Below are positions 48,423 through 56,415 of a stretch of 64,000 nucleotides of DNA, one piece after another. Every line of letters starts with the position of its first letter. Position 1 is the first letter of the stretch. The position numbers and the translations under genes are program-made. The notes beneath the pieces were generated by a model. The model had not been told where the DNA came from. It saw nothing but the letters and a program-made list of their open reading frames with translations, and did no database searches. Where the stretch lies: contig NZ_CP077369.1 in NCBI RefSeq assembly GCF_019048525.1, positions 2,418,001-2,482,000 of the forward strand, written 5' to 3'. Origin of the DNA: Acinetobacter lwoffii (GTDB taxonomy: Bacteria > Pseudomonadota > Gammaproteobacteria > Pseudomonadales > Moraxellaceae).

Positions 48423-49340
48423 TCAGTTGTAGTAGACCTGTCTTTTTTTGGAAAACCGATCCAGCTGTTTCAAGAAGCCTTCAAAATAATCTTTCTGCTT
48501 TTCTTCTGTGCGATAGCCGGCGTATAAAGTTCGACGTAAGCCTTCAGGCGCTACACAGTCTAAACGGCGTGATGTCACCCAGCCTTTCTGCTCATATTCA
48601 TTTACCACCCAATCAGGTAATGCACCAATCCCGCGACCACTTGCCACTAACTGAATCAGCATTTGAGTCAAGTCGGTGGTGCGAATGGCTTTTGGTAGAA
48701 TATTAGCGGGAATAAACAAGCGCGACATAATGTCTAAACGGTGTTTATCCACCGGATAAGTCACCAGCGTTTCTTCAGCAAGTTCCTGAACAGTAATCTC
48801 TTTCGCACGTACCAGTGGATGGGTATTGGATAAAACCAAGCGTGATTCGTATTCAAATATCGGAAAATATTCAATGCCTTTAAGCGCAATCGGATCAGCC
48901 GTAATTAAAAGATCAAACTCTCCGGTTTGTAATAATTCATGCGGATTCGATTCAAAACCTGAAGCAAAGTCCAGATCTACATCCGGATATTGCATCCGGT
49001 ATTGATTGAGTAGTGGCATCAACCAGTCAAAACAGCTATGACATTCAGAGGAGAAAACTATTCGCCCGGTCTGGCCATGCACAATACGGCTGATATCACT
49101 CTGTGCAATTTGAACTTGCGGTAATATTTCATCTGCCAGTTTTAACAACCGCTCTCCAACATTAGAAAAGCTCACAGGGCGACTACGCCGATTGACCACT
49201 TCGACGCCAAACCATTGGTCGAGTTCACGTAGCTGATGTGACAAGGCCGATGGGGTTAAACATAAATCACTTGCTGCTGCAACCAGAGAACCATGCTCCC
49301 GCAGAGCAGTTAAAGTTCTTAAATGGCGAAGTTCTATCAT
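48423..49340 (-). CDS. metR: LysR-family regulator MetR
   Basis: A 305-residue LysR regulator that matches MetR closely in pattern. The start MIELRHLRTLTALREHGSLV mirrors the E. coli protein, the helix-turn-helix is DLCLTPSALSHQLRELD, and the effector domain has SECHSCFDWLMPLLNQY and VTYPVDKHRLDIMSRL. MetR uses homocysteine to activate methionine biosynthesis genes. The ATG at 49340 is preferred over an upstream TTG at 49361. No met gene is adjacent in the window, so its targets lie elsewhere. Confidence 0.88.
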   Translation of the reverse strand: MIELRHLRTLTALREHGSLVAAASDLCLTPSALSHQLRELDQWFGVEVVNRRSRPVSFSNVGERLLKLADEILPQVQIAQSDISRIVHGQTGRIVFSSECHSCFDWLMPLLNQYRMQYPDVDLDFASGFESNPHELLQTGEFDLLITADPIALKGIEYFPIFEYESRLVLSNTHPLVRAKEITVQELAEETLVTYPVDKHRLDIMSRLFIPANILPKAIRTTDLTQMLIQLVASGRGIGALPDWVVNEYEQKGWVTSRRLDCVAPEGLRRTLYAGYRTEEKQKDYFEGFLKQLDRFSKKRQVYYN

Positions 49341-49671
49341 GGCAAATACCGGAAATTTCAAAAGACGGATGACACTTAATCTGTCTTAAGCATAACCCAT
49401 TTCTCTTGTTTTATTTAGTTTTTCTCATTTTTAAATAAAAATAGTGAGATATATTCACCTATTGGGTTTGTAAGCTTTAATTGCTAATCCCTTAATTTTT
49501 ATTAACTTAATTTTCTTAGTTAATTTAAACATCATTAAAATAACCCATAAAATATCATTTAAACTTACAGCAGCAACAAGATAGAAAACTAACTCCGGTA
49601 TAAAAGTCACAGAATAATTTTGCTGTATTCATACAATAAAAATTAGAAAGTATTTTAGAGGATGAAAGACT
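49341..49671. other. Intergenic region between metR and the small charged protein gene
   Basis: About 330 very AT-rich bases, presumably carrying both divergent promoters. No gene or clear structured element was seen. Confidence 0.4.
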
Positions 49672-49839
49672 ATGTCGAATCCAATCGATCGAAATGATGA
49701 AGAACTCACTGAAGAGCAACTTGATCCTCAAGAAAAACAGGATCGGGAGATCCAGCGAGGTCAATTAGGCCTTCATGATCCACAGCGACAACGCGATCAG
49801 TTGCGTCAGGAAAGACAGGACGAAGAACAGAATCAATAA
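49672..49839 (+). CDS. Small highly charged hypothetical protein (55 aa)
   Basis: A 55-codon frame with GAGGA nine bases before the ATG and a strong terminator directly after. The product begins MSNPIDRNDEELTEEQLD and is almost entirely Glu, Asp, Gln, Arg and Lys, with no Cys, Trp or membrane segment. It is likely disordered or a single helix. Start site, codon pattern and terminator together support a real gene. Its function is not known. Confidence 0.7.
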   Translation: MSNPIDRNDEELTEEQLDPQEKQDREIQRGQLGLHDPQRQRDQLRQERQDEEQNQ

Positions 49840-49861
49840 ATTTTCAAGGATTCAAAAATAC

Positions 49862-49902
49862 AAAAAACTCCCCGTTCTTAAAAATAGATGGGGAGTTTTT
49901 TT
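49862..49902 (+). terminator. Intrinsic terminator after the small charged protein gene
   Basis: ACTCCCC / GGGGAGT, flanked by A- and T-runs. Confidence 0.85.
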
Positions 49903-49999
49903 CAGTATTAAAAAGTTAGGGACTAGTTTTTCGTATCACAACATCTTATACATCTGATCTAACCTGAACAGCTCACCTTCTTGGATGAGTGCTGTTTTA

Positions 50000-50197
50000 C
50001 TATTTCGCTTCTGTAGAGGCTTTTGCTTGTAGGGGCTGCGCTTGTGTTTCTGCCGTTTTTTTCTTGGCCTGAATTTGTGCCGCTATTTCCTGATTTTTCT
50101 CAGCAAAACGCAAGCCGCCATCTCCGGCGAAACTAGTTTGGCTCATCGCCATACTGCTTCCCAAGATTAAAATCAGCTTAAAAAATTGAATTTTCAT
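50000..50197 (-). CDS. Small exported hypothetical protein (65 aa)
   Basis: A 65-residue protein with a clear signal peptide (MKIQFFKLILILGSSMAMSQ..., cleavage expected after SFA). The ~40-residue mature part is rich in Ala, Gln and Lys (QAKKKTAETQAQPLQAKAS) and probably disordered. It has no cysteine for a lipobox. It is a lone gene between the small charged protein and the kinase/phosphatase gene. Its function is not known. Confidence 0.65.
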   Translation of the reverse strand: MKIQFFKLILILGSSMAMSQTSFAGDGGLRFAEKNQEIAAQIQAKKKTAETQAQPLQAKASTEAK

Positions 50198-50450
50198 GTC
50201 TCTTCTGCCTTTTTATTCTAATGGTATTAAAAATAAGCAATTATTATTCCAATGTTTTTATGCTTATTTAGATTTTAACTGCACTTTCTATTTTATAGGG
50301 ATAATCCTCGAAAACACAAAGTCAATCATCGTAAAAATATAAAAATCTGCAATAAGAATAAATAGATATTTTTACTACATCTCAGCTTAAATCACTATTG
50401 ATTTTTTATTTAAATCAAAAAAATAGTTCAACAGCTTATTTGAATTATTT

Positions 50451-52181
50451 TCATTGACTAAAATACAGTGCAAATACCCCGAGCAATAACAAAAAAAGAA
50501 TCGCTGTGCAGGATTTCCAGAAAGTGACTGGATGCTTTTCAAGCATAGGACGTGAAACTGATTTTTTAAATTTGAGATCTGGGTGTTTCAGATCATATAT
50601 AAATGCTGAAAGTGCCTCATAACGCTGCTCCGGGCGAATAGAAAGCGCTTTTTTAAAGATTGCATCCAGGCCATGTGGCAGATCCGGTCGATACTCATAA
50701 AGTGGATGATATCGAACCTGCTTTAAGGCCTTTTCGGTCTTGCAGCGCGCGAGGTCTGTCCCATAAGGTAATTGCCGGGTTAATAAATAATAACTCATCA
50801 CCGCCAGCGAGAACTGGTCTGATTTTACTGAGGGCGAGCGTCCAATAAAATATTCAGGTGCCATAAAGGCCAAGGTTCCCAAAGGAACATCTGCATGTTT
50901 AGGATTCAGTTCAACCAGACCTCTGACCGCCGCCGACCCATAATCAATCAGTTTCACTTTCAAGGTATCGGCTGATTCGAGCAGCATGACATTTTCTGGC
51001 CGTACATCCTGGTGCAGCATTTCAAGACGGTGCATGGCATTCAATGCTTTGGCCACCTGCTCAATGATCGGGAGCAACTGTTGTAAAGTTAAAGCAGTTT
51101 TTTGACGATGCAGCCAGCGACTTAGGTTTTCCCCTTGCAAGTATTCATAACTTTGAAATAAAAACTTCTTGCTGCCCTTATGTGGATAGCATTGCAGCAG
51201 ATTTTCATGTTTTAAGCGTTTCGATACCCAGTCTTCTAGCTGGAATTGTTCTATCGCTTTCAGGTCATCCTGCACATCGACAGACAAGGTTTTAATGACC
51301 AGCTGATTTTTTGTCGCTTCATCACGCGCCAAATAGAGGCTGCTACGATGATTTTGGTGCAGGATTTTATCAATTCGATAACCTTCAAACAGATCACCAT
51401 GACTTAGCTGTTGCGGAAATAAAACATGGCTCTTGATATGAAAGGATTCCTCATCAGGCAACTGTTCCACTTTAATGATTTGAATGGTGAGATTGTCATC
51501 ACTACCCCGCTTTAAGGCCAGTTCGACTATAGACTTGGCAATGATATCCAGATGTTGTTGCTGTTGCAGCAGATCTGATATGAGCTGCATATCAATAAAC
51601 TCATAGACACCATCTGTCATCAAGATAAAGAAATCATCTTCACATAATTCAAGCTGCTGATAATCGACATCGATACGATGGTCGGCACCCAGTGCACGAC
51701 TTAAATAATGTTCTGTTGATGACAGGCAAACACGGTGATCATCCGTCAACTGTTCAATGGCTTGTGCCTGAATTCGATAAATCCGACTGTCGCCAGCATG
51801 AAAGATATGTGCCCTATTTTGTTTCAAAATCAGTGCACTAAAGGTGCAGACATAACCCTGGTCTTTATCAAAACGCCCGCGGCTTTGCTGGGTTTGTGCA
51901 TAGAGCCAGGAGTTGGTCGCACGAATGACCCGTGCCGCTGAAGTTTGGGTACTCCATGCATCTGAAGTCGAATAATAATCCGATAGAAAACTGCTGACAG
52001 CAGTTTCTGCTGCAATATGACTGACATTGCTGCTGCTGATTCCGTCTGCAATTGCACAGGCAATGCCCTTACTGCTAAGCGCATGGCCTTCCGGAATATA
52101 GACCCCATGAAAGTCCTGATTCTGTGCTTTGATTCCAGCGGAAGAATATTGCCCAATGCTGATCTTTAATTTTTTATTCAT
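50451..52181 (-). CDS. Bifunctional PP2C phosphatase / Ser-Thr protein kinase with C-terminal membrane anchor
   Basis: A 576-residue fusion. Residues 1-~240 are PP2C-like, with IACAIADGISSS, IFHAGDSRIYRI, ILMTDGVYEFI and GSDDNLTIQIIKV as the metal-binding motifs. Residues ~265-540 are a protein kinase: the Lys in LVIKTLSVD, the catalytic loop HQDVRPENVMLL (HQD instead of HRD), the metal-binding DYGSA (instead of DFG) and the MAPEYFIG activation end. A single hydrophobic helix, AILFLLLLGVFALYF, closes the protein. It follows the formate/nitrite transporter gene on the same strand. Such fusions recur beside nitrate assimilation genes, but their targets are unknown. Confidence 0.88.
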   Translation of the reverse strand: MNKKLKISIGQYSSAGIKAQNQDFHGVYIPEGHALSSKGIACAIADGISSSNVSHIAAETAVSSFLSDYYSTSDAWSTQTSAARVIRATNSWLYAQTQQSRGRFDKDQGYVCTFSALILKQNRAHIFHAGDSRIYRIQAQAIEQLTDDHRVCLSSTEHYLSRALGADHRIDVDYQQLELCEDDFFILMTDGVYEFIDMQLISDLLQQQQHLDIIAKSIVELALKRGSDDNLTIQIIKVEQLPDEESFHIKSHVLFPQQLSHGDLFEGYRIDKILHQNHRSSLYLARDEATKNQLVIKTLSVDVQDDLKAIEQFQLEDWVSKRLKHENLLQCYPHKGSKKFLFQSYEYLQGENLSRWLHRQKTALTLQQLLPIIEQVAKALNAMHRLEMLHQDVRPENVMLLESADTLKVKLIDYGSAAVRGLVELNPKHADVPLGTLAFMAPEYFIGRSPSVKSDQFSLAVMSYYLLTRQLPYGTDLARCKTEKALKQVRYHPLYEYRPDLPHGLDAIFKKALSIRPEQRYEALSAFIYDLKHPDLKFKKSVSRPMLEKHPVTFWKSCTAILFLLLLGVFALYFSQ

Positions 52182-52194
52182 TTTAAATACTCAA

Positions 52195-52217
52195 AAAGGG
52201 ATCGAATTGATCCCTTT
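52195..52217 (-). terminator. Intergenic terminator-like hairpin between transporter and kinase genes
   Basis: AAAGGGATC-GAATT-GATCCCTTT; the minus-strand side ends CCCTTTTTGA, so it may cut down, not abolish, read-through from the transporter gene into the kinase gene. Confidence 0.65.
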
Positions 52218-52247
52218 AATCTCAAGGCATAAATCATCATGCTCAGA

Positions 52248-53057
52248 TTAGAATTCTTTTTTATCGCCAGTACGTACATGCGTGGTATAGAGCGCCAGAC
52301 CTGTCAGTGCCAGACCACCCACCAGATTCCCCAGTGCCACCGGTAATTCATTCCACAAGAAATAGTCTGTAATCGAGAAATCACCGCCCATCATCATGGC
52401 AAATGGGAACAGGAACATATTCACCACTGAATGTTCAAAGCCCATGGCGAAAAACAGCATGATTGGCATCCACATCGCGATGAATTTGCCACTGACCGTG
52501 GTCGACATCATGGCACCAATTACCCCGAGTGATACCATCCAGTTACACAGCATGCCGCGGATAAAAATTGTCATCCAGCCAGCAAAGCCATATTCGGCAT
52601 AGCCCAAAGTCCGGTCTTCCCCAATATGGGCAATTTTCACCCCGACCGCGTTCGGTTCAGCTGCGAAACCCATGGTATAGACTGCGGCCATCAACACTGC
52701 CACGGTTAAACATCCGGCAAAGTTACCTAAAAAAACCAGTCCCCAGTTTTTTAAAATACGTGACCACGTTACCCCAGGACGTTTATCTAGCCAGGCTAAT
52801 GGAGTCAATACAAATACCCCAGTGAGCAGGTCATAGCCCAAGAGATACAACATGCAGAAACCGACTGGAAATAGCAGCGCACCGATCAGTGGCACCCCTG
52901 TTTGTACCGCAATCGTCACGGCAAATACTGCTGCCAGTGCCAGAATTGCGCCTGCCATAAACGCACGAATTAAAACATCACGCGTGGCCATATGAAGTTT
53001 TGCCTCACCGGCATCGACCACTTTTTTTGCAAACTCTGCAGGAGCAAGATAAGCCAT
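52248..53057 (-). CDS. Formate/nitrite transporter (FNT) family protein, NirC/FocA-like
   Basis: A 269-residue pentameric channel subunit with six membrane helices. FNT signatures are present: YLAPAEFAKKVVDAGEAKL at the N-terminus, LVFLGNFAGCLTVAVL, and the helix-5 region MGFEHSVVNMFLFPFAMMMG containing the central His. The ATG has GGGGAT before it. In this nitrate/molybdenum neighbourhood, nitrite is the likely substrate. Transcription appears to begin at a sigma-54 promoter (53204-53219) and pass through an antiterminator-type leader. Confidence 0.88.
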   Translation of the reverse strand: MAYLAPAEFAKKVVDAGEAKLHMATRDVLIRAFMAGAILALAAVFAVTIAVQTGVPLIGALLFPVGFCMLYLLGYDLLTGVFVLTPLAWLDKRPGVTWSRILKNWGLVFLGNFAGCLTVAVLMAAVYTMGFAAEPNAVGVKIAHIGEDRTLGYAEYGFAGWMTIFIRGMLCNWMVSLGVIGAMMSTTVSGKFIAMWMPIMLFFAMGFEHSVVNMFLFPFAMMMGGDFSITDYFLWNELPVALGNLVGGLALTGLALYTTHVRTGDKKEF

Positions 53058-53101
53058 ATTTTTATCCCCTTTATATAAATTACTTGCCTGTTTGCAAATA
53101 A

Positions 53102-53139
53102 AAAGACGCCTAAGGTCTATTTCAACCCTAGGCGTCTTT
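53102..53139 (-). terminator. Leader terminator (attenuator) upstream of the nitrite transporter gene
   Basis: Perfect 11-bp arms AAAGACGCCTA / TAGGCGTCTTT are followed on the minus strand by TTTTTATTT. It lies 45 bp before the start codon, in the 5' untranslated leader. Confidence 0.85.
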
Positions 53140-53187
53140 GCCTTGCATTATTCAAACAGATCAATTGTGTCATGGCGCCGTTGCCAT
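53130..53187 (-). promoter_or_regulatory. Candidate ANTAR antiterminator target (two A1/G4 hexaloop hairpins)
   Basis: In the minus-strand leader RNA, hairpin P1 (53187-53172) is AUGGC-AACGGC-GCCAU. Hairpin P2 (53143-53130) is AGGC-AAAGAC-GCCU. Both have six-base loops with A at position 1 and G at position 4, the features known for ANTAR-protein targets. The 3' strand of P2 uses bases of the terminator's 5' arm, so P2 and terminator cannot form together. The linker is 28 nt. Confidence 0.7.
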
Positions 53188-53203
53188 ATTTAATATAGAT
53201 AAA

Positions 53204-53219
53204 AGCAAATAGCATGCCA
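53204..53219 (-). promoter_or_regulatory. Sigma-54 promoter for the nitrite transporter gene
   Basis: Read on the minus strand, TGGCATGCTATTTGCT has the -24 GG and -12 GC with exact ten-base spacing. The predicted transcript starts near 53194, seven bases before hairpin P1. Confidence 0.75.
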
Positions 53220-53283
53220 TTTATTTAAAATTATTTTTTAGAATTTAATTAATTATTTTAAAATTTAATCCTTATAATTATAT

Positions 53284-53299
53284 TGGCACAATCTCTGCA
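53284..53299 (+). promoter_or_regulatory. Sigma-54 promoter for cyanase gene
   Basis: TGGCACAATCTCTGCA has the full TGGCAC -24 element and the -12 TGCA at GG-N10-GC spacing, 45 bp before the cynS start codon. Confidence 0.75.
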
Positions 53300-53344
53300 T
53301 TATCTATAGCGGTCATTTTTAAAATATAGCTATTGGAGAAGATT

Positions 53345-53794
53345 ATGATTAGCCATCGTCAACAAGTGGCAGACATGATTATTTCAGCGAAAGTTTTAAA
53401 GTCTATCAAAGGGGCAGATGTCGCTGAAGCAATAGGCCTTTCTAAAGAATGGGTGACTGCTGCATGTTTAGGTCAGATGGCTTTTAATAAAGAACAGGCA
53501 GAAAAAATTGGTGAAATATTTGGACTGACTGATGAAGCCATCGCCTGGCTGCAAATCGTACCCTATAAAGGCTCTCTGCCAACCAGTGTGCCGACAGATC
53601 CGCTGATTTATCGCTGGTATGAGGTGGTCAGCGTCTATGGCATGACCATTAAAGAGCTGATCCATGAAGAATTCGGAGATGGTATTATGAGTGCAATTGA
53701 TTTCAGTATGGATATTCAACGTGAGAATAACCCAAACGGAGATCGGGTGAATGTCGTATTATCCGGAAAGTTTTTACCTTATAAAACTTATTAA
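53345..53794 (+). CDS. cynS: Cyanase (cyanate hydratase)
   Basis: A 149-residue enzyme that converts cyanate plus bicarbonate to ammonia and CO2. The N-terminal helix-turn-helix-like domain is followed by the catalytic domain DPLIYRWYEVVSVYGMTIKE with the conserved Arg and Glu (E. coli Arg96/Glu99), and FGDGIMSAIDF with the conserved Ser. The ATG at 53345 has GGAGAA upstream. It is divergent from the nitrite transporter gene and reads from its own sigma-54 promoter. No carbonic anhydrase (CynT) or cyanate ABC transporter gene is next to it. Confidence 0.93.
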   Translation: MISHRQQVADMIISAKVLKSIKGADVAEAIGLSKEWVTAACLGQMAFNKEQAEKIGEIFGLTDEAIAWLQIVPYKGSLPTSVPTDPLIYRWYEVVSVYGMTIKELIHEEFGDGIMSAIDFSMDIQRENNPNGDRVNVVLSGKFLPYKTY

Positions 53795-53808
53795 TCCTCT
53801 GCTATAAG

Positions 53809-53839
53809 AATAAAAGCCATTATTAAAATGGCTTTTATT
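53809..53839 (+). terminator. Intrinsic terminator after cynS
   Basis: AATAAAAGCCATT / AATGGCTTTTATT. Confidence 0.8.
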
Positions 53840-54038
53840 TTATCTGCACTTATTAAATTCATTTATTTTTTAAAATCGTCACTAAAATATATATAATTTT
53901 TTATCTAAAATTAAACATATAAACTATAAATGGTTTTATTTTTATTCGATGAATTCAATCATCCTGTCCTTTTTTAATAATACCTTCCTATCCTGAATAT
54001 TGGGTTCATCATTTTATTATTGAGTTAGCAAAAGCAAC

Positions 54039-54062
54039 AAAAAGGATATTGCTATCCTTTTT
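54039..54062 (-). terminator. Intrinsic terminator after the NarK gene
   Basis: AAAAAGGATA-TTGC-TATCCTTTTT. Confidence 0.8.
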
Positions 54063-54092
54063 ATTGATTCATTTTAAATCAGGAATGTAGTG

Positions 54093-55442
54093 TTATTGCT
54101 GTGCTTCTGCCAGATGACGTTCAGTCACGGCCTGTTCATATAAACGCTGTTCTTTTTCTTTATGCTCGACAGAGAAGCGGATCATCAACACACAACTTGC
54201 AGCAATCACTACCAAGCCACCCAGTACCATCAGAGTAGTTTGAATATCCAGCATGCCTTTTAACAGGAAACCCGCAGCCACTGCGCCGACATTGCCACCT
54301 GCACCAATAATACCGGCCACACCACCCAAGGCATCACGGTCGATAAAAGGCACCAGTGCATAGGTAGCGCCACATGCCATATGAGTAAACAAGGCAAAGA
54401 TGGTCATCGCCATAATAGCCAAGGTCGCGCTATTCATTTGCGAGAATAGAATAAGAAACAGACCTTCCAGCATGATCAAGGCAAACAGAACTTTGGTTCG
54501 ACCATCCAGACCTTTTTGAATCGCGACTTTATCCGAAACAATGCCACCCAAGGCGCGGGCAAACAATGCCAGTAAACCAAAAATTCCGGCAGTCATGCCT
54601 GCTTCTTTTAGGCCAAACTGGAAGTTGTCGACAAAGTACAAGGCAATAATATTATGGATGAAAATTTCAATACCAAAACAGGCTGCGTAAGCCCCAAACA
54701 GAATCCACACACGGTAATTACGTGCGGCATGTATCAGAATGGCAAGACTACCTTTTTTATCGCTACCGACAGAAATACCTTGCGCACGGAGTTCTTTAAA
54801 ATTACCTTGTGGACAGTCTTGGGTGAATTTCCAGTACAGCACACCGACAATGATCATCAGAATACCCGGCACCAGAAGCGCAATTCTCCATCCCATTGCC
54901 TGTTCTACACCGAACATGACCAAAGCAGCCAGCATTAAAGGCATCAGGGCTTGAGTCGCACCGCCACCGGCATTCCCCCAACCTGCTGTAGTTGCATTTG
55001 CCGTTCCCACCACATTTGGCGCAAACATGATACTGGTATGATATTGGGTAATCACGAAGCTGGCACCGATGGCGCCAATCAATAAACGGAAAAACAAGAA
55101 AGATTCATAACTGTTGGCCGATGCCACACCAAACACCGGAATACTGCCAATAATCAGTAAGGCGGTATAGGTTTTACGCGGACCGTACTTGTCACATAAC
55201 GGCCCCACGATCAGACGCACCAGAATGGTAATCGCGACTGCGGCAATATTGATATTGGCGATCTGCTCTTTGGTCAGGCTGAATTCACCGGCAATCACAG
55301 GCATTAAGGGTGCACAGGCAAACCATGCAAAAAAACAGACAAAAAAAGCGAGCCAACTCATATGGAAGGCCCGCATCGCTGAACTACTGAAGTTAAATAG
55401 ACTTATTTTTGTTGCTTTATTGAGACTTGTATTTGAAGACAT
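54093..55442 (-). CDS. Nitrate/nitrite MFS transporter, NarK/NasA-type (NNP family)
   Basis: A 449-residue 12-helix transporter. Both nitrate-signature segments are visible: GWGNAGGGATQALMPLML in helix 5 and GIIGAGGNVGAVAAGFLL in helix 11. The loop LCDKYGPRKTYTALL is the MFS motif. I choose the ATG at 55442, which has AAGGAA six bases upstream; the frame is open to 55490. It probably imports nitrate for the assimilatory reductase at the right edge. It is monocistronic, with a sigma-54 promoter and a terminator. Confidence 0.9.
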   Translation of the reverse strand: MSSNTSLNKATKISLFNFSSSAMRAFHMSWLAFFVCFFAWFACAPLMPVIAGEFSLTKEQIANINIAAVAITILVRLIVGPLCDKYGPRKTYTALLIIGSIPVFGVASANSYESFLFFRLLIGAIGASFVITQYHTSIMFAPNVVGTANATTAGWGNAGGGATQALMPLMLAALVMFGVEQAMGWRIALLVPGILMIIVGVLYWKFTQDCPQGNFKELRAQGISVGSDKKGSLAILIHAARNYRVWILFGAYAACFGIEIFIHNIIALYFVDNFQFGLKEAGMTAGIFGLLALFARALGGIVSDKVAIQKGLDGRTKVLFALIMLEGLFLILFSQMNSATLAIMAMTIFALFTHMACGATYALVPFIDRDALGGVAGIIGAGGNVGAVAAGFLLKGMLDIQTTLMVLGGLVVIAASCVLMIRFSVEHKEKEQRLYEQAVTERHLAEAQQ

Positions 55443-55475
55443 AGCCATTTCCTTACCAGAACTGAACGTATTTAA

Positions 55476-55506
55476 GTCACTGTGATGCACCAGGCATGTC
55501 AGTAAC
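55476..55506 (-). promoter_or_regulatory. Imperfect hairpin in the narK-like 5' leader
   Basis: GTTACTG / CAGTGAC (one G-U pair) with inner ATGC/GCAT forms an extended stem in the predicted leader RNA. It has no following T-run, so it is not a terminator. Confidence 0.4.
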
Positions 55507-55570
55507 GATCAGAACGGACGTCATTGGCCGTCATACAAATGTAGAGTCTTCTTTGACTTTAATCAGGTAT

Positions 55571-55587
55571 ATGCACAGGTCATGCCA
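55571..55587 (-). promoter_or_regulatory. Sigma-54 promoter for the NarK-type transporter gene
   Basis: Read on the minus strand, TGGCATGACCTGTGCAT has GG-N10-GC spacing and a full TGGCAYG -24 element. The start of transcription would be near 55562, a leader of about 120 nt. Confidence 0.65.
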
Positions 55588-55772
55588 GATTATTTTTAAC
55601 ATAAAATAAACTATTCTTTTATATAAAATAATTTTTATTTCACTTTCAAATTTAGACTTTTCTTTCTTAAAAATAGAGAGAAAAATAGATATCTTCTGAG
55701 AAATTATGAGCAAAACAGCGATAGGATGACCTGCCCGGAGTCATTGCTGGTTTAAATCGGTGCAGGGCTGGA

Positions 55773-56414
55773 TCAAATAATTTTTCCCTTTTCAAAATGC
55801 AGCAGTTGTGCCTGTAAATACGCCACTTCATCTACATGATGAGTCACATAAATCATAGGTAAATCTGTTTGATGAATCACAATTTTCAGAAAAGGTAAAA
55901 TCTGGTTTTTCAGCTTTTGATCCAGTCCATTTAAAGGCTCATCCAAAAGTAATAGGTCGGGAGAAGATAAAAGTGCACGACCGATAGAAACGCGCTGTGC
56001 CTGTCCACCAGAAAGCTGATGCGCCCGATACCGAAGTAGTGGCTTTAATTCGAGTAACTCCACAATGTCTTCAAACGTAAATTTCTGCTGACCTTTATTT
56101 TTTATATTTAGCTGTTCTGCATATTTCAAATTCTGCATGACATTCAGATGCGGAAACAGTAGGGCTTGCTGAAAAATCAGGGCAATTTTTCTTTGATGAA
56201 CAGGAATATTCAGTTTCTGCTGATGATCAAATAATATTTTTTGCTGAAAATGAATAAAGCCTTGTGATGGTTTTAATAGCCCTGCAATATTTTTTAAAAA
56301 GGTGCTTTTCCCACTTCCTGAGGCTCCCACAATACCAATCAATTGTGTCTGCATATCCAGACTGGCCTGTAGCTGGAAGTTTGCGTAATTAAACTGAAAA
56401 TCACACTTCAGCAT
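55773..56414 (-). CDS. modC: Molybdate ABC transporter ATP-binding protein (short form)
   Basis: A 213-residue ATPase with Walker A GIVGASGSGKSTFLKNIAGL, Q-loop ALIFQQALLFPHLNVMQN, ABC signature LSGGQAQRVSIGRALL, Walker B LLLLDEPLNGLD and the switch His (VTHHVDEVAYL). The ATG at 56414 has GGAGGGTTAAG before it; it starts one base after the modB stop. It lacks the C-terminal molybdate-binding (MOP/TOBE) domain of the ~350-residue E. coli ModC. Last gene of the Moco-molybdate operon. Confidence 0.88.
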   Translation of the reverse strand: MLKCDFQFNYANFQLQASLDMQTQLIGIVGASGSGKSTFLKNIAGLLKPSQGFIHFQQKILFDHQQKLNIPVHQRKIALIFQQALLFPHLNVMQNLKYAEQLNIKNKGQQKFTFEDIVELLELKPLLRYRAHQLSGGQAQRVSIGRALLSSPDLLLLDEPLNGLDQKLKNQILPFLKIVIHQTDLPMIYVTHHVDEVAYLQAQLLHFEKGKII

Positions 56415-56415
56415 C

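Noticed and set aside
55531..55713. 60-codon minus-strand open frame upstream of the NarK gene
   Set aside because: Composition is low-complexity Ile/Lys from AT-rich DNA, and it overlaps the sigma-54 promoter.
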